Source: Candidatus Nitrososphaera evergladensis SR1 (GTDB lineage: Archaea > Thermoproteota > Nitrososphaeria > Nitrososphaerales > Nitrososphaeraceae). Taken from it: a stretch of 64,000 bases of DNA. Numbering within the stretch: the first letter of the stretch is position 1; every line of letters starts with the position of its first letter. The notes under the pieces were generated by a model. It was not told the origin of the DNA. It made no database searches and saw only the letters and a program-made list of their open reading frames with translations. The stretch is taken from positions 930,001-994,000 of the forward strand of contig NZ_CP007174.1 of NCBI RefSeq assembly GCF_000730285.1, written 5' to 3'. Made by a program: the position numbers and the translations under genes. Shown piece by piece: positions 51,271 to 60,273 of the stretch.

Positions 51271-52446
51271 CTATTTCTTCAACATGACCGGCTGCGCGTT
51301 GACGTGGATACGAAATAGCACATATGGCTTCCGGCGCAAGTCGCGTCCTTGGTGAAAGCGTGCTTGTCTGTGCAACTGGTTTGCTGTGACGTAAAGGTAG
51401 CCATCGGTTGCAAGCGAGAGCGTATCCGGCCAGCGCAGGCGAGCGTCATGGACCACGGTCTCCCATTGTCCTTCTGGGAAACGCCTCCGCAGGATCGCAT
51501 TATGCTCGTAGTTAGTGGAGTATATGTATCCGGCCGCATCGGACTCTAGCCCATCCGCAGCGCCTCCCTTGTCTCCCTCATCAGTCACGCTGTCGTCAAC
51601 TTCCCTGTCAGCGAGTGCTTCCGTCATCACGCTGTAGAGCTTGCGGCTGCCAAGTGGACAGTAGTACAGACGCGTTCCGTCTGCACTGATTGCGATACCG
51701 TCTGCTCCCATACCCGCACCCGGCTTTACTGAGCCGTCCTGTTGATGTTCTAAAAAGGGTCGCCCTTCGACAATCGGAAGAAAGCCTTGTAACCCCTCTG
51801 CCTTGGTAGAAGGGTGGTCGTGAAGCCTGCGCCAGCTCTCGCCATCCTCAAGGTCAACCACAATAATCCCGTTTGGGCCCGTATCTGCAGAATCTGTGAT
51901 GAATGCCATCCCTTCATTTCCGCGCCGAAGGTCAAAGCGCACATCGTTGAGGTAGGTAGTTGGTAGAGCTACTTCCTGTGGAAAGAGAATTTTCTTGATG
52001 ATCCTGTTTGTTGCCAAATCGACGCATACTAGCTTTGGTCCGCCATATTTTGTCGGCTGAAACATCGGGCTGCCCGTGTCTAGAATCCACAAGCGATCCG
52101 CCGGGTCGATGACGACCGATTGCACTGAGATAAACGCCGCTGCCTGATCATCTAAGCGGCTTTGATTTACTGCCTCGTCGGGGTAGGCGACCGGCTTGCC
52201 GCCGCGTATTTCTGCGACCGTGAACGGGACATCGTAGCCCCACCTTGGAAAGTTGACAAAGATGCGCCCTTTCTGCGATACCGTAACGCCGGTTGGCATT
52301 GCGCCATCAAAGTAAGCGACAGGCTCCAACGCGCCAAATGATTCATCTGTTGGCAGCTCTTGTTTAGAAATGATGCCCGCCGGCCTCTCGACTTGATGAT
52401 TGGTCGTCGTCGCAGATTGTCCTCCCGTCCCAAAATTTTCGGACAT
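51271..52446 (-). CDS. SMP-30/MRJP-like beta-propeller protein
   Basis: 391 residues, beginning with a polar N-terminus. The segments KGRIFVNFPRWG, ADRLWILDTGSPMF, YLNDVRFDLRRG, ADGIAISADGTRLYYCPL and LSLATDGYLYVTANQLH are those of the major-royal-jelly/gluconolactonase-like propeller family, whose members include lactonases. No signal peptide seen. It lies 30 bases upstream of the MFS-DUF5519 gene on the same strand and may share its transcript. Confidence 0.85.
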   Translation of the reverse strand: MSENFGTGGQSATTTNHQVERPAGIISKQELPTDESFGALEPVAYFDGAMPTGVTVSQKGRIFVNFPRWGYDVPFTVAEIRGGKPVAYPDEAVNQSRLDDQAAAFISVQSVVIDPADRLWILDTGSPMFQPTKYGGPKLVCVDLATNRIIKKILFPQEVALPTTYLNDVRFDLRRGNEGMAFITDSADTGPNGIIVVDLEDGESWRRLHDHPSTKAEGLQGFLPIVEGRPFLEHQQDGSVKPGAGMGADGIAISADGTRLYYCPLGSRKLYSVMTEALADREVDDSVTDEGDKGGAADGLESDAAGYIYSTNYEHNAILRRRFPEGQWETVVHDARLRWPDTLSLATDGYLYVTANQLHRQARFHQGRDLRRKPYVLFRIHVNAQPVMLKK

Positions 52447-53081
52447 AGATCCGGTTATTCAAGACTAGACGCTAAAAGTGTATATCTTGAGACAGCACGA
52501 TAGAGGAGATATGTATATCATGTGTTGAGACGTGGAGAGCGGCCCGTTTGTGTCCTGCGGTGGCCACACCCGTGGTGCTTTGCAGGAGGAATAGAGACTC
52601 ATTCTTGAAGAAGAGGCACGAATTGCCTCGATTAATAGCGCCTTGCATGATGGAGGTAAGGTCTTATTGCATCACTTGAAGAAATAGTCAGGATGTTTCC
52701 AATGACTTTGGGCAATCGCGCCTCTTTTTCATAAAAACAAGGAATATTTTGCCGCATTACAAATCATGGTTCGACAAGCCATTTCTGACAAAGAACGGCT
52801 TTCTTGGCAAAGCCTGAAATGCTGGTGAGCTTGATCACTTGTGTTCGTTAAAAACATCAAGAGATATCTTTAGTCAAATGTTGCAAGACTGAAGAAGATT
52901 CACTGACCTTGGAGGTGGCCGAGACGGCAGAGTGCTTCTGCGTACTGAAAAACATTAGAGCAAAGGCGACTATTTCATGGAAAGGAAATGCGATCAAACC
53001 TGCGCCGCCGATACAGATCTCACTAATTACAGACTTATTGCAGCGCTGCAAAAATAATTGACTCACGTAAGAGAATATAAT
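52447..53081. other. Intergenic region, mostly gene-free
   Basis: About 630 bases. It contains a GAGGCA...TGCCTC hairpin at 52613-52629 and a 29-codon coding-like piece (LILEEEARIASINSALHDGG) near 52597-52686 without start, perhaps another decayed gene. Nothing firm otherwise. Confidence 0.4.
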
Positions 53082-54506
53082 ATGGGCATGACCGCCGAGG
53101 CAAATAAACCTGTGGCAGCGGTAGTAAAAACAATCAATCCTTCCAACGGAGAAGTTCTTGCTGAATATGAGCGCATGAGCAAAGAAACAATATCTAAAAT
53201 TACCAAGAAATCTAAAGACGCATTTTTGGAATGGAGAAAAGATGTACACAAGAGAAGTGAAGTACTGCACCAATTTGCCGCAGACTTTCGTAAAAACAAA
53301 GAAAAACTTGCAAGAACCGCGACAGGGGAAATGGGCAAGCCGATAAAAGAATCACGATCTGAAGTCGAGAAATGTGCATGGGTAATGGATTTTTACGGCT
53401 ATAATGGAGGGATTTTTATAAATCCCGAGTCTGTCAACACCGACGCCAACAAGAGCGCCATAAAGTTTGAACCTCTTGGCGTGATAGGCAGCATCATGCC
53501 ATTTAACTTTCCATATTGGCAAGCATTAAGGTTCGCATCTGCTTGTCTTATGGCTGGAAATACTGTTGTCCTAAAGCCTGCAAGCGCGACACTTCAATGC
53601 GGTATTGAAATAGAGAAAACCTTTCAAAGAATCGGCGCGCCAGAAGGCGTCTTTCAAACGCTAACTGGAGACTCTGGTGTAGCTGAAGAACTAATTGATT
53701 CAGACGTTAACGGGGTGACATTTACCGGCAGTGTAGAGGTTGGCGCCAAGGTGGGTCAGAGGGCCGTGTCACAGCTAAAAAAATCTGTGCTAGAGTTAGG
53801 TGGAAGTGATCCTTTCATAGTTTGCGAAGATGCTGACATTGAAAAAGCATCCACCGGTGCGGTTAAAGGACGGTTCATAAATTGTGGGCAAAGCTGCATT
53901 GCAACAAAGCGATTCTTTGTGACAAGGAAGGTCGCCGATGAGTTTGTTGAAAAATTTGTCCAAAAGACAGAGAAGCTCAAGGTGGGAGATCCTCTATCCG
54001 ATGGGACTGACATAGGTCCATTGGCAAGCAGTAAAGGGCTTCAAAATATCGACGGCGTGATTAAGGAGGCAGTAAGGGACGGCGCCGAAGTTCTTACAGG
54101 CGGAGAGCAAATAGGTGAAAAGGGTTACTTTTATCGGCCAACTCTGCTCAAGAATGTGACTTCTAGTATGCGAGTGTCCCGCGAGGAAACATTTGGCCCC
54201 GTTGCTCCCATAACAATCGTTGAGGATGAAATGGAGGCGGTAAGACTTGCAAATGATTCAGAATTTGGGCTTGGAGCCAGCATTTGGACCCAAGATCTCG
54301 CCAAGGCAGAAAGACTATCAAATCTTGTTGAAGCAGGAATGGTAACTGTTAACAATGTAGTAGTTTCTGATCCTAGGGTACCATTTGGCGGAATTAAGAA
54401 AAGCGGTTTTGGCAGAGAATTGTCCAGGTATGGGATGCTAGAATTTGTCAATGTCAAGTCCGTAAGGTTCTACGATCAGCTCTTAGTTAACCATCATGTG
54501 GAATAA
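53082..54506 (+). CDS. Aldehyde dehydrogenase, succinate-semialdehyde type
   Basis: 474 residues from the ATG at 53082 (MGMTAEANKPVAAVV). ALDH landmarks: MPFNFPYWQ for the cofactor, GVTFTGSVEVG, LELGGSDPFIV with the general base glutamate, and the catalytic cysteine in NCGQSCIATKRF. The closest style is NAD(P)-dependent succinate-semialdehyde dehydrogenase, which would touch the carbon fixation cycle intermediates, but the substrate is inferred. Confidence 0.9.
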   Translation: MGMTAEANKPVAAVVKTINPSNGEVLAEYERMSKETISKITKKSKDAFLEWRKDVHKRSEVLHQFAADFRKNKEKLARTATGEMGKPIKESRSEVEKCAWVMDFYGYNGGIFINPESVNTDANKSAIKFEPLGVIGSIMPFNFPYWQALRFASACLMAGNTVVLKPASATLQCGIEIEKTFQRIGAPEGVFQTLTGDSGVAEELIDSDVNGVTFTGSVEVGAKVGQRAVSQLKKSVLELGGSDPFIVCEDADIEKASTGAVKGRFINCGQSCIATKRFFVTRKVADEFVEKFVQKTEKLKVGDPLSDGTDIGPLASSKGLQNIDGVIKEAVRDGAEVLTGGEQIGEKGYFYRPTLLKNVTSSMRVSREETFGPVAPITIVEDEMEAVRLANDSEFGLGASIWTQDLAKAERLSNLVEAGMVTVNNVVVSDPRVPFGGIKKSGFGRELSRYGMLEFVNVKSVRFYDQLLVNHHVE

Positions 54507-55338
54507 GAGCGATAATGACACATGACTGAATCTGTGGATAATGTCCTAATGCTTTAAGGAGAGGGCTTTGTCATTTAAACTCCGTTACCACATCTGGAAG
54601 ACTACATACGTCATCTCCCAAGAAAAAATCTGCATATCTGCGACCCTTTGACATGTTCGTACAAGGGAAAAAGAGGATGCTAGATAGTCTGCCTGATCTC
54701 GGCTATTGACGATTTTTATTACTATTCATCGTACAGGCGATTGTGTTCTCAATTAATCATGGAGCACAAGGTGGAACACTTTACTACCTCTAACTCGTTA
54801 TAGTCTCTGAAGCCGCTTTAAAGAACTATTATTATGGCGGGCCCGTCGGGATTGCATCATGCGAGTTGGCATGATTTTGGGTAGAACCCCTTGACGGACT
54901 GGCAAGAAATAGTTTCTTGTCTGGCTCCACAGTGCATCGTATTCTTTTTCGGCATTGTGGAACATCATTATTTGAAAACTGGCGGAATGATATAAGGTTA
55001 TAGAATAATTATTCTTTTTTAATGGAGAGTAGACACGTTCCAATGGGTGGACATGGTGGACAAGTTAGAACTAAAGAATGACTCAGCTCACGCAAATTAT
55101 TCGGAGTATCACAACAAAATGGACGTATAAGCTATCGTGAACGTCTTTGTCAGCGTGTACAGTCGAATAACTTAGTTTTATACACTGTTGAATATGCGGG
55201 TGATTTTCCTCCCGCGTTGAATCAGGGTCATGGCTTGTTGAATTAGGGAGATAAAGTTAAAGCTAGAAAAGTTTTCTGCATAAAAAGATAATAACCTGAT
55301 CCTTTTTTCTACGAGACGGAACGGCGGTATAGTGAATA
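54507..55338. other. 830-base region without protein genes
   Basis: Apart from the candidate RNA at 54838-54921, no supported gene is seen. A 19-codon frame near 55021 is too short to call. A TTTAAAG box at 54819-54825 suits transcription of the RNA. Confidence 0.4.
54838..54921 (+). ncRNA. Candidate small structured RNA
   Basis: The sequence folds into a closing 5-bp stem CCGTC/GACGG (54843-54847 with 54893-54897) holding two hairpins: ATCATGC-gagttg-GCATGAT (54856-54875) and GGGT-AGA-ACCC (54879-54889). A third hairpin GGCAAGAAA-TAG-TTTCTTGTC (54901-54921) follows. A TTTAAAG box lies about 20-25 bases upstream. No match to tRNA, C/D or H/ACA patterns was found. It marks the edge of the right-hand element. 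Confidence 0.45.
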
Positions 55339-55971
55339 GTGCTTCCTAAGACAGTCCAGGAATTTTACCCCTTTGCAGTTCATACGATATATGCCGTTAT
55401 AATTACACTTAGCTTTGAAGTTGCTAGTCATCTACTTATTCCCATTGAAAACGTCTTTTCCTCATGGGATAACATTCTAAGAAGTGCAGGGCTGATGCTG
55501 GCGTACATCATCATAATTTCTGGATGGATTGGATATACCAAGTCCATTAGTAAACGTCCTCACAGTGAAAATCATCTAGGTAACGCGCGATTTGTAATGG
55601 ATTTGGTTATTCTCTTTCTTGTATTCTATCTGATGAGTTTTGCAAACGAGGAGGATGTACCTGGTGTGATAACTGACAAATTACCCGCGAACGTGATTAT
55701 GAAAATTAACAGCATAGTCACGATACAGGAGTTCGTTTACTTCTTTGCCAGTTTCAGATACGCGCTCGCTACTACTTATTTCGCACTGAAAGATGCTCAA
55801 AAGATTGCACCGCCGCCCTATATTGTTGGAAGTTATCTATATGATATAGTAGCAGCATGGAATCTAACGCATCATCGCGAGCCGTTGACCCTTGGATATA
55901 TGATGGCAGCAACAGAACAAATTGCAAATAATGCAGCAGATGTTCACGCTGATGCCGCGTGTTATAGATAG
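55339..55971 (+). CDS. Four-helix membrane protein
   Basis: 210 residues from a GTG at 55339. Four membrane helices (about 13-33, 47-67, 83-103 and 125-150), then a soluble C-terminal part with IAPPPYIVGSYLYDIVAAWN. No family recognised. It may belong to the integrated element. Convergent with the next gene. Confidence 0.6.
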   Translation: MLPKTVQEFYPFAVHTIYAVIITLSFEVASHLLIPIENVFSSWDNILRSAGLMLAYIIIISGWIGYTKSISKRPHSENHLGNARFVMDLVILFLVFYLMSFANEEDVPGVITDKLPANVIMKINSIVTIQEFVYFFASFRYALATTYFALKDAQKIAPPPYIVGSYLYDIVAAWNLTHHREPLTLGYMMAATEQIANNAADVHADAACYR

Positions 55972-55980
55972 ACGGCAGTC

Positions 55981-56412
55981 CTAAGCCTTCTTTGACCTGC
56001 CCTGACCTCGAGTCTTGCGTGCTTTAGTTCTCTCATATGTCGCAAAGAGCTCAGGAGCATATTTCTTTGCAAATCTCACATATTCATCCAGCGCCTGCAC
56101 TCTCGTACAGGAGAGGTTGCCCTTTTTGTCTAAAGAGATCGCTATAGGAACCTGCGCCCGCGTATCGTACATTACCACCCGTCCCGGGCCTTTGCTGACG
56201 AGCATGAGGCGGGGCAGGTTGTGCCTATTTATGTACAGTTTTACAAGCAGGTCAAGATAATCGGAAATCAGCGGGTTTCCATAGACTTCTCCTATCTCCT
56301 TCTGAAAAGCTTGAAACTCTGCCTTTAGCGTGTCCACCGTTGACGCCAGCAGGTTGATTGTCTTGTACCCGTAGTTTGTAAGGTAGGACTGCGCCTCCTT
56401 CTTCTCCGCCAA
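55981..56412 (-). CDS. Hypothetical protein of the element
   Basis: 143 residues. A helical start (AEKKEAQSYLTNYGYKTINL) with SDYLDLLVKLYINRHNLPRL, then a beta-rich centre (RVVMYDTRAQVPIAISLDKK) and a basic tail (KARKTRGQGRSKKA). Not recognised. It is divergent from the replication-like operon, with the 11-bp inverted repeat in between, so it could be a regulator. Confidence 0.55.
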   Translation of the reverse strand: MAEKKEAQSYLTNYGYKTINLLASTVDTLKAEFQAFQKEIGEVYGNPLISDYLDLLVKLYINRHNLPRLMLVSKGPGRVVMYDTRAQVPIAISLDKKGNLSCTRVQALDEYVRFAKKYAPELFATYERTKARKTRGQGRSKKA

Positions 56413-56424
56413 TTGGCCGGGAGT

Positions 56425-56554
56425 GCTCTACCCCAATATTTCAAACTTGTGACAAGTGAGCCGTACACATCCTACATATAGAAATCTTCTACAAAAAATG
56501 CAAATACTAATTCACCAAAGTAGAGAATTTGCGCTTATTGTACTGGGGTAGAGC
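56425..56554. promoter_or_regulatory. Inverted repeat GCTCTACCCCA in divergent control region
   Basis: GCTCTACCCCA at 56425-56435 and TGGGGTAGAGC at 56544-56554 are perfect 11-bp inverted copies about 108 bases apart. Each lies near one of the two divergent genes, so a dimeric regulator could bind both. The region between is AT-rich. Confidence 0.6.
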
Positions 56555-56629
56555 ATAAACTGCATAAACAAACAAACAATATTGTAATTTACGCAAAGTA
56601 TTAAAGCACTTGGCTTATTATTATTAGTA

Positions 56630-56845
56630 ATGGCACAAACGACCGTAACTCGAAATCAAGGCGTGCTATTGCATTGCGGCCACTGTGGAAAAAAGTGGGT
56701 TTATTCCGGCGGCAATAGTGAATACGCCACCTGTCCCGACTGCCGTCGCCTCGTAAAAATACAAAAAAACTTGAAGGGCACTAAGCTACCAACTGAGGCC
56801 CTTCAAGTTCACTCTCCTACTGAGGTAGAGCGCTATGATAGATAA
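56630..56845 (+). CDS. Zinc-ribbon small protein
   Basis: 71 residues. LLHCGHCGKKWVYSGG and YATCPDCRRLVKIQKN give a C-x2-C...C-x2-C ribbon. First gene of an overlapping operon with 56835. Probably binds nucleic acid. Such tiny ribbons are common in archaeal plasmids and viruses. Confidence 0.65.
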   Translation: MAQTTVTRNQGVLLHCGHCGKKWVYSGGNSEYATCPDCRRLVKIQKNLKGTKLPTEALQVHSPTEVERYDR

Positions 56846-57221
56846 CGAAAAAGACGTTGTTAAATCTTCCCCTGTAATATGGCGGGCTTTCAGGGACTAC
56901 GAGAGCGTGCTATCGGATGATTTCGCAAACGCATATCCTGAATTGGCAAGCAAGATTCAAGACGCTAAAGGCGCGTTTCAAACTGGCAGGACGATGACTG
57001 ACGGCCCTTACATCTACTGGTATAGAATCGTGTATGCAAAAGACGGCCGCATTTTGACTTTCGTAAATCGTAAGCAAAAAGCAGACAGAAAGCAGGATTT
57101 CAAAAATGAAACCCTGACCTGCTTGCACGCAATAGTCAAAAACACGACACTACAGACAGAGCTCCTTAAGCGCATTGATGAAAAACTTGCACCGGTCCGC
57201 GACCACTATGAAAGAGGATGA
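56835..57221 (+). CDS. Hypothetical element protein
   Basis: 128 residues from the ATG at 56835, overlapping the previous gene by 11 bases. Mixed alpha/beta, with a beta hairpin YIYWYRIVYAKDGRILTFVN and helical ends. Its stop overlaps the start of the next gene (ATGA). No family recognised. Confidence 0.6.
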   Translation: MIDNEKDVVKSSPVIWRAFRDYESVLSDDFANAYPELASKIQDAKGAFQTGRTMTDGPYIYWYRIVYAKDGRILTFVNRKQKADRKQDFKNETLTCLHAIVKNTTLQTELLKRIDEKLAPVRDHYERG

Positions 57222-59068
57222 TCATCGTGGCAACACTTGAAGTAACAATTCACCGAGAGGGCAATATTGTTTGCATCGATGGCACAAAAGCAAGTGTCAC
57301 GTTCAAGCCGCGCGACAAGGATAAGACATTCAAGGCGCTGATAGAAAAATGCGCCCTACTTGACAAGGGTTTTGAAGATAAAACTGAGCTTGAATATCTG
57401 AAAAACAGTATCGAGATACAACTGACGCAAATCTATCAAGATTACGAACGAGAACGAGCAAGAAAAGAAAAGCCCAAGAAAAAGGATCTGGTTGTAACTC
57501 GTGAGATAAAGAAGCTTGATATTTCATTTGAGGATTGGCAAAAACAACTCTTTGAAAAATACAACAAGGTCAAAGAAAAGGCGGATGCCCTATCTCCCCA
57601 TATCTGGCCGGGCCTTGACTTTGCGCTATCTGTCAAGATGATCCTGCACATCAAAAACTGCACATTGCCATTTTTTGGTGTCATACTTGGTAGGCCTAGC
57701 TCATGGAAGACGTTCATCATCGAACTTTTCAGGGATGCAGCATTTACAAAGTACAGCGACGCATTCACACCGAAGGCTTTCGTCTCTCATTATTCTGGGT
57801 TCACAGAAGAGGAGCTGAAGGAGATCGACTTGCTACCAAAAATCAAAGATAGCACATTCTTGACGCCAGAACTTTCACCAATATTTACCAAAAGAGAAGA
57901 GGAATTAACGGAGCTATTCGGCATAATCACGCGCATACTTGACGGTCATGGTTATACGAGCGACAGCGGCGCACAAGGGTCAAGAGGCTACCACGGCGAG
58001 TACATGTTTACGTGGATAGGTGCAGGCGTCGAGGTTCCGAGACGGGTGCACAAGCTGCTTGGCACACTTGGGCCGAAACTGTACTTTTTCAGACTCAAAG
58101 CAGACGATAAGAGTGAAGAGGATTACGTCAAGGCACTAATCCTTGATGATTATCCAGTTAAACGTAATGCCCTTGTGGATGCAATGTCAGACTATCTTTC
58201 ATTTTTTGAGAGAGGTCCGGCAATGGAACTTGTTGCAGGTGTGCCAAAAATGAAGATGGAAAATGCAGGACAGGATGATCTAAAACTGATAGTGCGACTT
58301 GCCAAACTGTTAGGGCGGCTGCGTGGCGTCATTCCGACATGGGAAACTTCAGGCACTGAAGGCGCAAACTACGCTTATTCATTGCCGACTATCGAAGAGC
58401 CAAGTAGAGCCATCACCTTATTGTACAACCTATCAAAGGGCCATGCGCTTGCACAAGGCCGGACATGCATCAACCTTTCAGATATTGCTTCCCTGATCAA
58501 TGTTGTGCTATCGACTGCACCGGTTGAAAGAGTCGCAATTTTTGACCTGCTACTGGCCCATGATGGAGTACTAACAACTACTGACATAACAGAGGGATTG
58601 AACACAACAAATCCGACAGCAAGACGGACCATGACTGAGCTCAAGGCGCTAGGCTTAGTCCATGAGGAGCAGGACGGTTCAAATCATGAGTGGAAGATAA
58701 CACTGAAAGAAGAGTTCGCATGGTTCAAGTCTGATCAATTTATTGCCTTAAGAGGGGGCCATTTTTCTTTCAGCGACAGCGACAATGAAAGAAATAAGCC
58801 TATACATGGATCACAATTTTCTTTCAGTGACGGTTCTGAAAGTATGGCTGAAAGAAATTTGGCCTACATGGAAGGGCAATTTATCTGCCCTCTTTGCAAC
58901 TATGACTGTAAGACATATGACGAACTAGAGCGTCACGCGGTGCAAAAACATCCCGGCAAGGCAGTCATAGCTGAATGGTCAATGAAACACAAGCAGGTCG
59001 AACTTGGCGGAGGGCTTGGAAAGCCTGTTGGCGAGACGGCAGCGAAGGAGGGCGGCAACAAAGTTTGA
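57218..59068 (+). CDS. P-loop/winged-helix/C2H2 protein, helicase-like
   Basis: 616 residues. An N-terminal charged region leads to a P-loop GRPSSWKT (about 158-165), a GAGVEVPRR sensor-like segment (about 267-275) and an RVHKLLG stretch, resembling an AAA+ or MCM-type ATPase; Walker B is not clear. A winged-helix part (about 443-505; LAHDGVLTTTDITEGLNTTN) and a C-terminal finger (CPLCNYDCKTYDELERHAVQ) follow. It probably acts on DNA of the element, as a helicase or initiator. Overlaps its neighbours at both ends. Confidence 0.6.
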   Translation: MIIVATLEVTIHREGNIVCIDGTKASVTFKPRDKDKTFKALIEKCALLDKGFEDKTELEYLKNSIEIQLTQIYQDYERERARKEKPKKKDLVVTREIKKLDISFEDWQKQLFEKYNKVKEKADALSPHIWPGLDFALSVKMILHIKNCTLPFFGVILGRPSSWKTFIIELFRDAAFTKYSDAFTPKAFVSHYSGFTEEELKEIDLLPKIKDSTFLTPELSPIFTKREEELTELFGIITRILDGHGYTSDSGAQGSRGYHGEYMFTWIGAGVEVPRRVHKLLGTLGPKLYFFRLKADDKSEEDYVKALILDDYPVKRNALVDAMSDYLSFFERGPAMELVAGVPKMKMENAGQDDLKLIVRLAKLLGRLRGVIPTWETSGTEGANYAYSLPTIEEPSRAITLLYNLSKGHALAQGRTCINLSDIASLINVVLSTAPVERVAIFDLLLAHDGVLTTTDITEGLNTTNPTARRTMTELKALGLVHEEQDGSNHEWKITLKEEFAWFKSDQFIALRGGHFSFSDSDNERNKPIHGSQFSFSDGSESMAERNLAYMEGQFICPLCNYDCKTYDELERHAVQKHPGKAVIAEWSMKHKQVELGGGLGKPVGETAAKEGGNKV

Positions 59069-59208
59069 GGGTCGATTATCGCCTTCATAATTTTTGCAAG
59101 ACGTGCGAGCTGCTATGTGCAAAGTCTGTCTTGTACTGTCCTGTCTGCAGAAGACGGGTAAGGACCCGGCCGCGCGTGGGGTTGACGCTCAAAATCATGG
59201 CAATATGA
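59065..59208 (+). CDS. 47-residue zinc-ribbon microprotein
   Basis: From the TTG at 59065, overlapping the previous stop by four bases (TTGA). It has a four-cysteine pattern NFCKTCELLCAKSVLYCPVC (C-x2-C...C-x2-C), followed by a basic tail (RRRVRTRPRV). No function assigned; co-translated with the AAA+-like protein. Confidence 0.6.
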   Translation: MRVDYRLHNFCKTCELLCAKSVLYCPVCRRRVRTRPRVGLTLKIMAI

Positions 59209-59276
59209 GGTCGTCACCTCTACTATAGCAGTGGGCGACAAGCTTTTAACATACTTTCTATAAGATTCATACATAT

Positions 59277-59576
59277 ATGCGCCTCTTCGGAGGAGAAAAG
59301 AAAAAGTTTGAATTGGGAAACGGCACAGTTGTTGAAAAATTCGACCCCGAGAAGCAATGCGCGTGGTGCGGTCGGCGACTGAATAAAGATTATCGGTATA
59401 GTGAAGGCAGGGAATTTGATGGTACCATAGAAGAGCTCGTGAAGAATTACAAAATAAATGATTATGATATAGTCACGATCGGTGGTCGTAAAATTATCGG
59501 AATCATGCAAAATTACCACGGACGCTGCGCGAACGTCATGCGTGGAAAAATAGTTGCGCCAATAGACGATTACTAA
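59277..59576 (+). CDS. Small cysteine-containing element protein
   Basis: 99 residues. CAWCGRRLNKDYRYS supplies a C-x2-C pair, with H and C near the end (NYHGRCANVMRG) as possible further ligands for one metal. The middle is charged. Not recognised. Confidence 0.5.
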   Translation: MRLFGGEKKKFELGNGTVVEKFDPEKQCAWCGRRLNKDYRYSEGREFDGTIEELVKNYKINDYDIVTIGGRKIIGIMQNYHGRCANVMRGKIVAPIDDY

Positions 59577-59598
59577 GAATCGTCTCTAGCCCGCGCTT

Positions 59599-60273
59599 TT
59601 AGTAAAACCACCGGCCGATTAGATCATCGCTCTTTTTACTCTTTTTTCCGCTGCTCCGGCGTGCAGTGAAATCGAAATTGATGAGATAACCTGCAGCCGG
59701 GTTGCTACTGAAAAGATGATCACTATGTGCAGGTTCATCAGAGCGCCACACACTTTCGTACGAGACATCGGACTCAAAGCGCCTGCCGGTCGGTCGGCCT
59801 TGCCAGTCAAGTCGAAAAGCAGGAGGGCTAAAGGCCGCAGCGTAATTTGCAATATTTTGCTGTACATAATAATCATCGACACTCTGAGTTTCAGCATCCT
59901 GATAACTGTGCCTTGCCCTTCTTCCTTTTCTTGATCTCCTGCCGCCTCTGCCTCTTCCTCCACCTCCGCCGCGGCCGGCATAATAATCGCCGGCCTCTTG
60001 AAGCTCTTCTCTGATAGTGCTAGCTACCTCGACTGCGGCCTCTTTTGCGCGTTCGACTCGTTCAGATGGCTGATAAGTCGCGGCCTTTTGAATTGCTCCT
60101 CGTACGCGCTCGCCGGCTATGCGAACGCGCTCTCCTGCTTCATCTAGTTTTTCACGGGTCAGACTGCCTTTGATTTTATCGACCGGTATGTGTGGAAAGC
60201 GCTCTTTGAACATCTTGCTTCGTCGTTTTTCATCGCCTTCGCGTTCTCTTCTGATAAATTCATCCTTGTCCAC
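59599..60273 (-). CDS. Basic, partly disordered element protein
   Basis: 224 residues from a GTG at 60273, one base after the stop of the large gene. A helical, charged first part (RREREGDEKRRSKMFKERF, then repeated ERVR), a Gly/Arg-rich linker (about 100-118), and a Tyr/Ser-rich C-terminus ending DDLIGRWFY. It resembles a nucleic-acid-binding or structural protein. Co-transcribed with the giant protein. Confidence 0.55.
   Translation of the reverse strand: MDKDEFIRREREGDEKRRSKMFKERFPHIPVDKIKGSLTREKLDEAGERVRIAGERVRGAIQKAATYQPSERVERAKEAAVEVASTIREELQEAGDYYAGRGGGGGRGRGGRRSRKGRRARHSYQDAETQSVDDYYVQQNIANYAAAFSPPAFRLDWQGRPTGRRFESDVSYESVWRSDEPAHSDHLFSSNPAAGYLINFDFTARRSSGKKSKKSDDLIGRWFY

Noticed and set aside
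54836-54860. 3' end of a tRNA (reverse strand ATCCCGACGGGCCCGCCA)
   Set aside because: No T-loop consensus and no matching 5' acceptor half were found.
54798-55043. 81-codon minus-strand ORF
   Set aside because: It overlaps the structured RNA and lacks coding character.
55021-55080. 19-codon frame MESRHVPMGGHGGQVRTKE
   Set aside because: Too short and without similarity or ribosome binding site to call a gene.
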